NCBI GenBank assembly: GCA_934317005.1
Contig: CAKREB010000003.1
Coordinates: 1-64,000 of the forward strand
Direction of reading: 5' to 3'
DNA: 64,000 nucleotides
Source of the DNA: an uncultured Lachnospiraceae bacterium
Lineage (GTDB): Bacteria > Bacillota > Clostridia > Lachnospirales > Lachnospiraceae
The position numbers were made by a program, and so were the translations under genes. This document shows positions 52,088 to 60,839 of the stretch, one piece after another (within the stretch, counting starts at the first letter, position 1; the number at the start of each line of letters is the position of its first letter). Under the pieces are notes generated by a model. It did not search any database. It was not told the origin of the DNA and saw nothing but the letters and a program-made list of their open reading frames with translations.

Positions 52088-52102
52088 GCGCACGTTTTGC
52101 GC
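52088..52102 (-). promoter_or_regulatory. short hairpin before the ispE ribosome site
   Basis: On the minus strand GCGCA pairs with TGCGC around AAACG and runs straight into AGAAATGAGG. The same 3' arm plus ribosome-site arrangement is seen before pdxS (47245-47261) and in the pseudoknot-like leaders. Confidence 0.45.
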
Positions 52103-52118
52103 TGTCTTCTTTGAGGTT

Positions 52119-52147
52119 CATTATAACATACTTTCCGTCTTGTGTGA
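52119..52147 (-). promoter_or_regulatory. promoter of ispE
   Basis: On the minus strand TTCACA and TATAAT are separated by 17 bases, about 45 bases before the start codon. Confidence 0.7.
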
Positions 52148-52377
52148 ACAAAGAATCTGCGTTCTGTCTTTGCACTTTCTACAGATATGTGCTATATTAA
52201 ATTTGTATGACCAAAAATAAATAAAACTACCTCTATATGAGATACAAATAGGTTGCTGTATCAGAGAATTTATGCATGAACAGTAACACAAATAGAAAAT
52301 AAAACTGCATGGAACATATGCGGGGAAAAGTACACAAACCTTCGTCTATGGGGCTACAGTGATGAAAGGAAATTCCA

Positions 52378-53559
52378 ATGAGAAAGAAAGCAATTATTCT
52401 GGGCACCTGCGTGATTTTATGTGTAGGTGCTTTATCTGCCGGATTGGGACGTTTTCAGGCAGGATCAGAAGCCGGTGTGGCAGAAAGCAGTCCGGATGCA
52501 TATGAATATTATTACAATACAGAGGCGCCGGAGGATGCAGATGTGAAAGATGCAAAGGGAGCTTCTACTAAAAAGGATAAAGAAAAATACATTGAAGTAG
52601 ATACACAGCCGGACAGTTATACGGTTCTGGTAAACCGTGATTATCCGATTTCCAAAGACTATGTACCGGCAGATTTAGTGGTACCTGATGTGGCATTTAG
52701 TTTTGTGGGAACCTATGAGAAAAGCTACGTCAGGGAACGGGCAGCGCGTGCTTTGGAAAAATTATTTGCAGGGGCATCGCAGAGTGGATATACATTGAAG
52801 GCAGTATCAGCATACCGCTCTTATGCAAGGCAGATGCAGATTTATAATAATAATGTACGCACGCGTGGAAAAGAAACGACAAATAAGGTTTCGGCAAAGC
52901 CCGGAACCAGTGAGCATCAGACAGGGCTTGTCATTGATGTGTCAAGTGAGTCTGTTGGGTGTGCACTGGAGGAATCTTTCGGGCAGACACCGGAGGGAAA
53001 GTGGCTTAAGAAAAATTGTTACAAATATGGTTTCATTATCCGCTATCCAAAGGATAAGACAGAGATTACCGGATATTCTTATGAGCCGTGGCATATTCGC
53101 TATGTCGGGAAAAACCTTGCAAAGTATCTGAAAAAGAACACGCTGACTTTGGAAGAATATTATAAGCTGACAACGGTTGACAATAAGGTTAAGTCAGATA
53201 CGGTAGAGGATACCGATACAAACATCAAGAATGAACCACAGATGACGGCAGCACCGACACCAAATGCAACCATTGTTCCGACAGCAAAGCCGACACTGCG
53301 TCCGAGTGTAACGGAAAGTCCGGAAGTGACAAAGACAGCAAAGCCGAAAAAGACAGCGAAGCCGGCAAAGACGGCAAAGCCAACGAAGAAGCCGTCAGCC
53401 GTTAAGACACCAAAGCCGACAAAGGCACCGAAACCGGTCAGAACACCGAAGCCGACGAAAAAGCCGGTTGTAAAGCCTACCGCAAAGCCAACGGAACCAC
53501 CGGCTACAAAAGCACCGGAGCCGACGCAGGAGCCGTCAGCAGATGAAACGACAGAGTAG
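52378..53559 (+). CDS. D-alanyl-D-alanine carboxypeptidase, VanY/M15B type
   Basis: A secreted zinc peptidase that trims peptidoglycan stem peptides. It is 393 residues: N-terminal signal/anchor helix (about 5-22), low-complexity linker, M15 domain (about 95-260) with SxHxxGxxxD (SEHQTGLVID, near 177-186) and ExWH (EPWH, near 235). The last 110 residues are a Lys/Pro/Thr repeat (TAKPTK-, TPKPTK-like units), probably threading through or binding the wall. AAAGGA precedes the ATG. Confidence 0.9.
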   Translation: MRKKAIILGTCVILCVGALSAGLGRFQAGSEAGVAESSPDAYEYYYNTEAPEDADVKDAKGASTKKDKEKYIEVDTQPDSYTVLVNRDYPISKDYVPADLVVPDVAFSFVGTYEKSYVRERAARALEKLFAGASQSGYTLKAVSAYRSYARQMQIYNNNVRTRGKETTNKVSAKPGTSEHQTGLVIDVSSESVGCALEESFGQTPEGKWLKKNCYKYGFIIRYPKDKTEITGYSYEPWHIRYVGKNLAKYLKKNTLTLEEYYKLTTVDNKVKSDTVEDTDTNIKNEPQMTAAPTPNATIVPTAKPTLRPSVTESPEVTKTAKPKKTAKPAKTAKPTKKPSAVKTPKPTKAPKPVRTPKPTKKPVVKPTAKPTEPPATKAPEPTQEPSADETTE

Positions 53560-53626
53560 AGGGCAGGAGCTTTGCTAAAGAGCACGATAGATATCACGGA
53601 GAAGTGAAGATTCAGAGGAGAGAACT

Positions 53627-54358
53627 ATGAGAACGATATTAGTAGGAATTTATTTGATTTTTTACACGATTTTGAGTATTCCATTGTATCTCGTTATGTT
53701 TATCATTGGAAAATTTGATCTCAGAAAAAAGGCTGTGATCTCACAGAAGATCGTAAATAATTTAGGGTTTCGTCCAATCCTGTTTTTGTCCGGAGTGCGT
53801 GTGACGGTAAAAGGACGGGAACATATATTGAAAGATCAGGCAGCATTGTATGTGTTTAACCATAGAGGCTTTTATGATATTTTAGTAGGCTACACGACAG
53901 CGCCATATCCAACGGCATTTGTTTCCAAAAAGGAAATAGGAAAGGTTCCGATGGTATCGCGTTGGATGAAGTTTATGAATTGTCTTTTCTTAGACCGGGA
54001 TGATATCAAGCAGGGTCTGCAGACAATCTTACAGGGAATTGAACTTTTGAAGGAAGGAACATCAATCTACATTGCACCGGAGGGAACCAGAAACTCAGGG
54101 GATGAACTCTTAGAGTTTCATGAGGCAAGCTTTAAATTGGCAGAAAAGTCAAAGTGTCCAATCGTTCCGGTTGCCTTGAACAATACAGACGATGTTCTGG
54201 AAAGACATCTGCCGTGGATTCATAAGACACATGTTATCGTGGAATACTGCGAGCCAATCTATATGGATCAGATGGAGCGTGCCGAAAAGAAAGTGATCGG
54301 AAAAAAGGTAAGAGAAATTCTTAGTGAAAAAGTGAAGGCAAATCAAAGGGAAGCATAA
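53627..54358 (+). CDS. plsC: 1-acyl-sn-glycerol-3-phosphate acyltransferase
   Basis: Adds the second acyl chain to make phosphatidate. It is 243 residues with an N-terminal membrane helix (about 4-27), the HX4D motif at 79-84 (HRGFYD) and the EGTR substrate motif near residue 151. AGAGGAGAG precedes the ATG. It follows the VanY-type gene by 67 bases. Confidence 0.93.
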   Translation: MRTILVGIYLIFYTILSIPLYLVMFIIGKFDLRKKAVISQKIVNNLGFRPILFLSGVRVTVKGREHILKDQAALYVFNHRGFYDILVGYTTAPYPTAFVSKKEIGKVPMVSRWMKFMNCLFLDRDDIKQGLQTILQGIELLKEGTSIYIAPEGTRNSGDELLEFHEASFKLAEKSKCPIVPVALNNTDDVLERHLPWIHKTHVIVEYCEPIYMDQMERAEKKVIGKKVREILSEKVKANQREA

Positions 54359-54365
54359 AAAGATA

Positions 54366-54394
54366 TTTTCATAATCTGGAAAATATGCTATACT
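54366..54394 (+). promoter_or_regulatory. probable promoter of the following membrane-protein gene
   Basis: TTTTCA and TATACT are separated by 17 bases. In the resulting leader GTGCATG (54444-54450) and CATGCAC (54486-54492) can pair just before AAAAGGAG. Confidence 0.5.
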
Positions 54395-54506
54395 ATTGTT
54401 CGCATTATAGGGATAGTAGGCTTTGCTGGAAAAGAACGAATAGGTGCATGACTGGTTTTGACTAGACAGCCCGGCAGAGAGTGAACATGCACGAAAAGGA
54501 GATTAC

Positions 54507-55046
54507 ATGGAAAACAGTTTTAATTTAGTACCGGTTATGGGAATCAGTGTAGTAGTGATAGTTATGATTGTTATTGCGGTTATACTTATCGCTGCATTAG
54601 TCGCATTAAGTATTTATGGAAAGAAGCTACAGGAGCGTCAGGAGTCTTCTCAGAGGGAACTGGAAAATGCTTCACAGAGTGTATCACTTTTGGTCATTGA
54701 TAAAAAGAGGATGAAGTTAAATGAATCAGGTCTGCCTCAGATTGTATTAGATCAGACACCAAAGTACATGCGTGGACGTAAGGTTCCAATCGTAAAGGCA
54801 AAAATCGGGCCAAAGATTATGCCTTTGATCTGTGATGAGAGAATTTTTGAAGTGATTCCGGTTCGCAAAGAAGTGCGTGCGATCATCAGCGGTATTTACA
54901 TTATGGATGTAAAGGGACTTCGTACTAATCTGGAAGCAAGAAAGACAAAGCTAAAATTCTCTGAAAAGATGCGCCTGAAGATGGATCAGCTTCGCAAGGA
55001 AGAGAAAGAGTACGAAAAGGAAAAAGAAACAAAAAAGAAAAAATAA
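54507..55046 (+). CDS. single-pass membrane protein of unknown function
   Basis: A 179-residue protein with one N-terminal helix (about 9-37), a coiled segment and a compact basic cytoplasmic domain (about 60-150, PQIVLDQTPKYMRGRKVPIVK pattern, shown split). The C-terminus is almost all Lys/Glu. AAAAGGAG precedes the start. I do not recognise a named family. It has its own promoter and a possible leader hairpin. Confidence 0.75.
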   Translation: MENSFNLVPVMGISVVVIVMIVIAVILIAALVALSIYGKKLQERQESSQRELENASQSVSLLVIDKKRMKLNESGLPQIVLDQTPKYMRGRKVPIVKAKIGPKIMPLICDERIFEVIPVRKEVRAIISGIYIMDVKGLRTNLEARKTKLKFSEKMRLKMDQLRKEEKEYEKEKETKKKK

Positions 55047-55181
55047 GCAATAAAAAGCAGGGGAGAATGTCGGTTGTTTGTGAAGTGATGCAAGCAGGCG
55101 GCATTTTCTTGTAGAAGAGGAAACTGTCTGCGCAGTAGCAGCATATCGGTGCAGACGGTGGCTTTTGGATAGAGGAAAGAT

Positions 55182-55622
55182 ATGGGTCAGAATAGTAAAA
55201 AAAGAGATGTAAAGATTACAGTGCATGGTATACAGCATGATGTTTCTGATGAGGTGAGCAAAAACAGTTATCAGGGGGATTGTCACTATATGGCAGGAAA
55301 GCATATCGTCCGTTATGAGGAAGTGTTTGAAACGGAAGAGGGAAGCGCAGAAAAGAGCGACAATCTGGTAAAAATTGGTGATGATTTTGTCCAGATCAGG
55401 AAAAAAGGGGCAGTATCTACACAGATGCATTTTGAGGTGGCAAAGGAGCATCATGCGCCATATCAGACACCATTTGGTGTGTTTGACATGACGATTCTTA
55501 CAGATGCATTGCAGGTACAAAAGACGGATAAGGATATGACGATTCATATACAGTATCAGCTTAGTCTGAATCAGTGTCCGATTTCACATTGTACGATCAA
55601 CATGAAAATAGAATATTGCTGA
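55182..55622 (+). CDS. DUF1934-family beta-barrel protein
   Basis: A 146-residue cytoplasmic protein matching the DUF1934 (YwiB-like) pattern, including RKKGAVSTQMHFE (about 70-82) and TPFGVFDMTILTDAL (about 93-107). The fold is a small beta-barrel of lipocalin type. The function is unknown. It ends 5 bases before the convergent spoIIR gene. Confidence 0.78.
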   Translation: MGQNSKKRDVKITVHGIQHDVSDEVSKNSYQGDCHYMAGKHIVRYEEVFETEEGSAEKSDNLVKIGDDFVQIRKKGAVSTQMHFEVAKEHHAPYQTPFGVFDMTILTDALQVQKTDKDMTIHIQYQLSLNQCPISHCTINMKIEYC

Positions 55623-55627
55623 CAGGA

Positions 55628-56404
55628 TCATCGGGACAACCAGTCAAGGATGCCAAGACGAAATTCCGGACGGGAGCTTGGAATGGGAGTTTCAGAGGGG
55701 CTTTGACCGGAGGGAACAGAAGCTCTTAGCAAAGCATTGTATTCCTCTTCGGTGAGGCACTTTTTAAGGGATTCTTTGGAAGAATCGGGTACCGTGGCAG
55801 TTGTTTCATCGACAAAGCAAAGACTTGGGAAAAGGACGCACCACCAGTTTCTGCCTTCTGCTTTTCCAATCTCGATGCAGAGCGCCTGATAGGTTCCGGC
55901 AGGAAAGACTAAATCGCCGTACTGCTTGATGGGAAAATAGCGTGTCTGCAGGGAAACTTTGACAGGAGCATTGCTGTGGCGTGACACAAGAACTGTTTTG
56001 GCGGTATTGCAGATATCTGCTTGATGTGTGCAGAGAATTTTCTGGGCGTCGGTAACAGACTCTGCGTGTGACAGACTTTGTCTGAGAGATGAGATGATCT
56101 GATCGCGTACAGCAAGCTTTAACTCCTGATCGGCAACAGAATCACTGTTGGCGATGACATGAAGCCGTATGATGTTTTTGGCAACATTTTGTTGAATCTG
56201 TGTACTGCTCTCTTTTGCATACAGAACATTGTCAGGGGCTTGTACGCAGGTTTGTCTGTAGGCTTGTACTTTTTGCTCCAAAGTAAACAGACGGAGTCCG
56301 GTTAGAAACAGTGTAAATGCCATAGAATATAGGAAGAGAAGCAGCATCAGGCGTGGCGTGAAGCTGGTTGTATGTTTGTTTGAATGTTTATGTTTTGATT
56401 GCAT
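55628..56404 (-). CDS. spoIIR: stage II sporulation protein R
   Basis: Forespore-made signal protein that activates SpoIIGA and so sigma-E in the mother cell. It has an N-terminal membrane/signal helix (about 18-37) and the SpoIIR core beginning NIIRLHVIANSDSVADQELKL (near residue 76; shown as the key family pattern), then WWCVLFPSLCFVD near residue 188. It is 258 residues. AAAGGAAA lies upstream of the start. It shows that the organism has endospore genes. Confidence 0.93.
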   Translation of the reverse strand: MQSKHKHSNKHTTSFTPRLMLLLFLYSMAFTLFLTGLRLFTLEQKVQAYRQTCVQAPDNVLYAKESSTQIQQNVAKNIIRLHVIANSDSVADQELKLAVRDQIISSLRQSLSHAESVTDAQKILCTHQADICNTAKTVLVSRHSNAPVKVSLQTRYFPIKQYGDLVFPAGTYQALCIEIGKAEGRNWWCVLFPSLCFVDETTATVPDSSKESLKKCLTEEEYNALLRASVPSGQSPSETPIPSSRPEFRLGILDWLSR

Positions 56405-56543
56405 GATATGGTTTCCTTTCCGAAGGCTGTGCCTTCACGATATTTTAATATTTGCCAGTATTGCCAGTTTAGAGAAAAGTATGCTATGATTAAATGAAAT
56501 GGCCGATTATTTATATGCGGTTGTGGGTTATGGAGGTATCATC

Positions 56544-59102
56544 ATGGAACGTGATAATAATAATTTTGAACCCATGCTGAATATTCCAAGCATGGAGGAA
56601 TTAGATAGACAGTGGAAAGAGATGGAGGCATCGAAGGAGAGCAGTAAACGCACTTCTACAAATAATAGAAGTGCTTCCCACTCTTCCAATGCGCGGCGCA
56701 GTAATGGATATGGCACGGGAAGTCAAAGGCAGAGAACAACTGCTTCACGCGCAGGAAACAGTGAACAGGCGCGCAGACAGGAAGCACAAAGACGCAGACA
56801 ACAGCAGCAGGCGGCACAGAACCGCGAGATGGCAAAAGGTTCCCGCAAGGGCAAAAAGCCAAAGAAGCCAAAGAAACACAAAAAACTTCGTTTGTTTTTA
56901 AAGATATTCTTTTTGGTGATGCTGTTAGCCGTATTAGGTGTTTTGGTTGTATTTTATTTTAAATTTGGTGATGATCTGCTCGGCTGGAAGAAGGAAGCCG
57001 TTCAGTTAGTATCTGAATCGAACAAAGATACTTTCCGATCATCGGAGACAAGCGTTATCTATGCATCGAATAAAAAGCCGATCGCAAAGCTGCGCGGTGA
57101 TAAGGATACAGATTATGTAAGCATTGATAAAATACCACAGGCAGCGATTGACTGTATGGTTGCTACGGAGGATCGTGATTTTTATGACCATTCCGGTGTG
57201 GATATTTTGTCGACGGCAAAGGCAGGACTTTTGTATGTCAAGGGAAAGTTAGCGCATGATAAGCGCATTACGCGAGGCGGAAGTACGATCACACAGCAGC
57301 TTGCCAAAAATGTATTTTTATCAAATGAGCAGACAGAAGAGCGAAAGATACGCGAAATGTTTATTGCGATTGAGTTAGAGAAAAAGTATACCAAAAATGA
57401 GATTATGGAGTTTTACTTAAATAATATCTGTTTTGCAAATGCACATTTTGGTATTGAAGCGGCAAGTAAGGCGTATTTTAGTAAATCTGTCAGCGAGCTT
57501 GATCTGGCAGAGATTGCATTTTTATGTGCGATTCCAAACATACCAACATATTATGATCCATTGCAGCACTATGATCACACACAAAGCCGAAAGGAACGTA
57601 TCCTAAAGCAGCTTCTGGAGGCAAAAAAGATCACATCTGCAGAATATAGTGATGCGATGTATGAGCAGATCGTGCTAAATCCGGCTGAGGCGATTAAGAC
57701 ACAGGACAATATGACCACATATGCGATCAGCTGCGCGACAAAGGAACTGATGAAGCTAAAAGGCTTTGAGTTTAGAAATGATTTTTCATCGGATGATGAA
57801 AAAAAAGCATATGATAAGGAATATAAGTCCCTGTATGAAGAGTGTCACAGTGCACTTTATACCGGTGGATATCAGATTTATACCTCGCTTAGTGCAAGCA
57901 AGCAGCGGAAGTTACAAAAGTCAGTCAACCAGACTTTGGCAGGCTTTAAAGCGAAGGCGAAAAATGGAATCTTTAAGCTGCAGGGAGCGGCAACCTGTAT
58001 TGATAATGAAACCGGCTTTGTCGTGGCGATTGTCGGCGGCAGAAAGCAAAAGAGCATCACGGGATATACGCTGAACCGTGCATTCCAGAGTTATCGACAG
58101 CCGGGAAGTTCATTTAAGCCATTGGTGGTATATACACCACAGCTGGAGAGGGGTTATACACCAAACAGTATTGTAGATGACAGCTACTTTGAAGGTGGAC
58201 CGCGAAACTCAAATGGAACATATGCCGGCAAGATACCACTTCGCAGAGCAGTAGAACAGTCGAAGAACGTAGTCGCTTGGAGACTGTTTGAGGAATTGAC
58301 ACCAAAAGTAGGTTTATCTTACGTCAAGAAGATGAACTTTGAAAAGATTGTGGATAGTGACTATTATCCGGCAGCTTCTCTGGGTGGTCTGACAAACGGT
58401 GCAAGTACCGTAGAGATGGCATCCGGCTTTGCAACGATTGAAAATGATGGTGTTTACCGTGAGCCGACCTGTATTAAAAAGATAACAGATTCAGATAATC
58501 AGGTGGTTATCAATAATGTGAAAAAGCGTGCGAAAAAGCAGGTGTATGAAGAAACGGCAGCCCGCATGATGACAGATATCCTGACGGGAGTTTTGATCCG
58601 TGGTACAGCGGCAGGTAAAGGCTTATCGGATATGCCAAGTGCCGGTAAGACAGGAACAACCAGTGACAAGAAGGATGGATGGTTCTGTGGATATACACCA
58701 TATTATACGACGGCAGTATGGGTCGGTTATGATTCTCCTCAGACGCTTAGTGATCTGTATGGTTCAACCTATCCACTGACGATATGGCATAATTATATGG
58801 AAGAGATTCACCAGGGCTTGGAACGGAAAGAGTTTGCAAGCTATGATGGTGCTCCAAGCAGCAAAAATAATTATGATAATTCTGCTACGACAACAGAGCC
58901 TACGATTGAACCGGATGCCGCAGATGCAACAGAAGCACCGGTAGTAACTAAGAAGCCACAGGCTACCAAAGCACCGGTGGCAACGGAGGCACCGGCAGCA
59001 ACAAAAGCACCGGAACAGAATGAACCGGATAATAATACGCCGGATGATGTGCCGGATGACAATAACACGCCGGATGATGTGCCGGATGATGCAGCAGAAT
59101 AA
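56544..59102 (+). CDS. class A penicillin-binding protein (PBP1A type)
   Basis: Bifunctional peptidoglycan glycosyltransferase and transpeptidase, membrane-anchored and extracellular. From the ATG at 56544 (GGAGG at 8 bases) it is 852 residues. A charged cytoplasmic leader of about 110 residues and one membrane helix are followed by GT51 with the catalytic Glu in ATEDRDFYDHSG near residue 208, then the transpeptidase with SSFK (near 522), SKN (near 573) and KTGT (near 702). The C-terminal 90 residues are Thr/Ala/Pro/Asp repeats, including NNTPDDVPDD twice. Confidence 0.95.
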   Translation: MERDNNNFEPMLNIPSMEELDRQWKEMEASKESSKRTSTNNRSASHSSNARRSNGYGTGSQRQRTTASRAGNSEQARRQEAQRRRQQQQAAQNREMAKGSRKGKKPKKPKKHKKLRLFLKIFFLVMLLAVLGVLVVFYFKFGDDLLGWKKEAVQLVSESNKDTFRSSETSVIYASNKKPIAKLRGDKDTDYVSIDKIPQAAIDCMVATEDRDFYDHSGVDILSTAKAGLLYVKGKLAHDKRITRGGSTITQQLAKNVFLSNEQTEERKIREMFIAIELEKKYTKNEIMEFYLNNICFANAHFGIEAASKAYFSKSVSELDLAEIAFLCAIPNIPTYYDPLQHYDHTQSRKERILKQLLEAKKITSAEYSDAMYEQIVLNPAEAIKTQDNMTTYAISCATKELMKLKGFEFRNDFSSDDEKKAYDKEYKSLYEECHSALYTGGYQIYTSLSASKQRKLQKSVNQTLAGFKAKAKNGIFKLQGAATCIDNETGFVVAIVGGRKQKSITGYTLNRAFQSYRQPGSSFKPLVVYTPQLERGYTPNSIVDDSYFEGGPRNSNGTYAGKIPLRRAVEQSKNVVAWRLFEELTPKVGLSYVKKMNFEKIVDSDYYPAASLGGLTNGASTVEMASGFATIENDGVYREPTCIKKITDSDNQVVINNVKKRAKKQVYEETAARMMTDILTGVLIRGTAAGKGLSDMPSAGKTGTTSDKKDGWFCGYTPYYTTAVWVGYDSPQTLSDLYGSTYPLTIWHNYMEEIHQGLERKEFASYDGAPSSKNNYDNSATTTEPTIEPDAADATEAPVVTKKPQATKAPVATEAPAATKAPEQNEPDNNTPDDVPDDNNTPDDVPDDAAE

Positions 59103-59120
59103 AGGAGATGGGAAGAAGAT

Positions 59121-60074
59121 ATGGTAAGTATCAGTCTGTGCATGATCGTTAAAAACGAGGAAAAAGTACTGGCACGCTGTTTGGATAGTCTGGCTCCGGC
59201 GATGGATGAGATTATCATTGTCGATACCGGATCAGAGGATCAAACCAAAGAAATTGCAAAGCGTTATACAGATAAGGTGTATGATTTTGAGTGGACCGGA
59301 AGCTTTGCGGATGCCCGCAATTATGCATCGGGAATGGCAACAAAAGAGTATATTTACACAGCAGATGCGGATGAATATCTGGATCAGGAAAACTTAGAAA
59401 AGCTGCTTCAGCTTAAATCGATTCTGTTACCGGAGATAGAAATGGTACAGATGCTATATTGTACGCAGGGGGAGTATAATACGGTGTACAATTTTGAAAA
59501 GGAATATCGTCCAAAGCTGTATCGACGCTTACGGAAGTTTGTCTGGATCGATCCTATCCATGAAACACTTCGGACAGATCCGGTGGTGTATGACAGTCAG
59601 ATTGAGATCAGACACTGTCCGGAAGGAAATCATGCAAAACGTGATCTGGATGCGCTTTTGCAGGCGGGACTGCGGACAGAACATTTTTCAAAAAAGCTTC
59701 ATCATATGTATGCGATGGAGCTGTATCATTCCGGTGAGAAAGAGGACTTTATACAGGCAATACCGGTATTTGAAAAGACATTAAATGAAGATGGCAGAAG
59801 CATGGATGAAGTAAAAGAGGCAATCTGCGTGCTGGCAAGAGCATATCGTTTGCAGGAAAATGCCGTGAAATTTTTAGGCTTTGCCCTAAAAGATGCTGTT
59901 ACGACATCCAGTGCGGAAGTCTGCTGTGAGCTGGGAAGGTTTTACGAAGAGCAGAAGGAATGGCAGGAGGCCGTTTTGTGGTATCAGAATGCGGCCACAG
60001 AAACAGAGAGTATTTTAGATATCAGAACGTCACAGGAAATACCGCAGGAAGGAATCGGACGCTGTAGTAAATAA
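59121..60074 (+). CDS. family 2 glycosyltransferase with TPR-like tail
   Basis: A 317-residue cytoplasmic enzyme. The GT2 fold starts SISLCMIVKNEEKVLARCL; DTGSEDQT and the metal-binding ADADEYL (near 85-90) are the nucleotide-sugar motifs. The C-terminal third is helical with TPR-like repeats, common in Firmicutes glycosyltransferases of this size. The acceptor is unknown. It follows the penicillin-binding protein gene by 18 bases, so a wall or surface-glycan role is likely. Confidence 0.85.
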   Translation: MVSISLCMIVKNEEKVLARCLDSLAPAMDEIIIVDTGSEDQTKEIAKRYTDKVYDFEWTGSFADARNYASGMATKEYIYTADADEYLDQENLEKLLQLKSILLPEIEMVQMLYCTQGEYNTVYNFEKEYRPKLYRRLRKFVWIDPIHETLRTDPVVYDSQIEIRHCPEGNHAKRDLDALLQAGLRTEHFSKKLHHMYAMELYHSGEKEDFIQAIPVFEKTLNEDGRSMDEVKEAICVLARAYRLQENAVKFLGFALKDAVTTSSAEVCCELGRFYEEQKEWQEAVLWYQNAATETESILDIRTSQEIPQEGIGRCSK

Positions 60075-60089
60075 AAAGGAGAAGGAACA

Positions 60090-60818
60090 ATGAGTGGTAA
60101 GAAAAAATTAAAAGTATCGGATATTATTATGGATTGCATTATCGGAGGAGTGGCACTGGTACTTTTGATCGTGCTTTTGACGGTTCTGTTTAAGGATTCC
60201 GGAAATAAGGATACAGACAAAAAGAAAGCAACAGAAAGTACGACAACAGAACAGCCGTCAAACCAGCCAAAGCAGGCGGGTGATCTGCGCTACGAGTGTG
60301 TGATCAACGGAGAAAAAGAAGGGACAAACAGTACCACCTTTGTACTGCTGTTCCATACAGATCGCAAAACCTATGAGGAAGCCGTGCAGGTGGGTACAAA
60401 GACAAGTCAGTTAGACAAGGGAAGCTATGAGAAAAAAGGGGAATCCTTTGTGACAAAGTCGACGGAAGGAAAGACATCTATCACATATACGCCAGATGAC
60501 AAATATCTGATCGCAACCAGTGATGTTTACAGTGGAAAGATTTCGGATGATGATACATTTGACGCTGTCTGCACTTATGAAAAAGAAAAAGAATTTAAAA
60601 AGACGATTACATTTAAAAAAGATGGTACATATGAGCAGACGCTAGTCAGTTATGCAAAAGAAGGATCTTCTGATAAGGATTCTACGGCAACGACAACCGG
60701 CACCTATCAGAGAAAGGGAAAATTTATCCAGAGAACTTCCAATCAGAAAGAATCTCTGATGGATTTTTATGTATATCATAATCAGATCAGTGATGCATAT
60801 TATCAGCTCGCTGAATAA
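60090..60818 (+). CDS. membrane-anchored protein of unknown function
   Basis: A 242-residue protein with one N-terminal helix (about 14-31), a Thr/Gln/Lys linker and an extracellular beta-rich domain (about 64-240; patterns such as ITYTPDDKYLIATSDVYSG, KTITFKKDGTYEQTL, TTGTYQRKGKFI). These resemble lipocalin-like or DUF-type repeats. I do not recognise a family. AAAGGAGAAGG precedes the start; it is the third gene of the penicillin-binding protein unit. Confidence 0.75.
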   Translation: MSGKKKLKVSDIIMDCIIGGVALVLLIVLLTVLFKDSGNKDTDKKKATESTTTEQPSNQPKQAGDLRYECVINGEKEGTNSTTFVLLFHTDRKTYEEAVQVGTKTSQLDKGSYEKKGESFVTKSTEGKTSITYTPDDKYLIATSDVYSGKISDDDTFDAVCTYEKEKEFKKTITFKKDGTYEQTLVSYAKEGSSDKDSTATTTGTYQRKGKFIQRTSNQKESLMDFYVYHNQISDAYYQLAE

Positions 60819-60839
60819 GCGGAAAGGAAGGAATAAAAT

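Noticed and set aside
53341..53559. CRISPR-like repetition in the VanY tail coding region
   Set aside because: The units are short, imperfect, in frame and encode Pro/Lys/Thr repeats; there are no spacers.
53160..53597. Gly/Val/Phe-rich open frame opposite the VanY C-terminus
   Set aside because: It is the reverse reading of the Lys/Pro/Thr repeat and has no independent support.
58871..59218. Ser/Gly-rich open frame opposite the penicillin-binding protein tail
   Set aside because: It mirrors the low-complexity repeat of the real gene.
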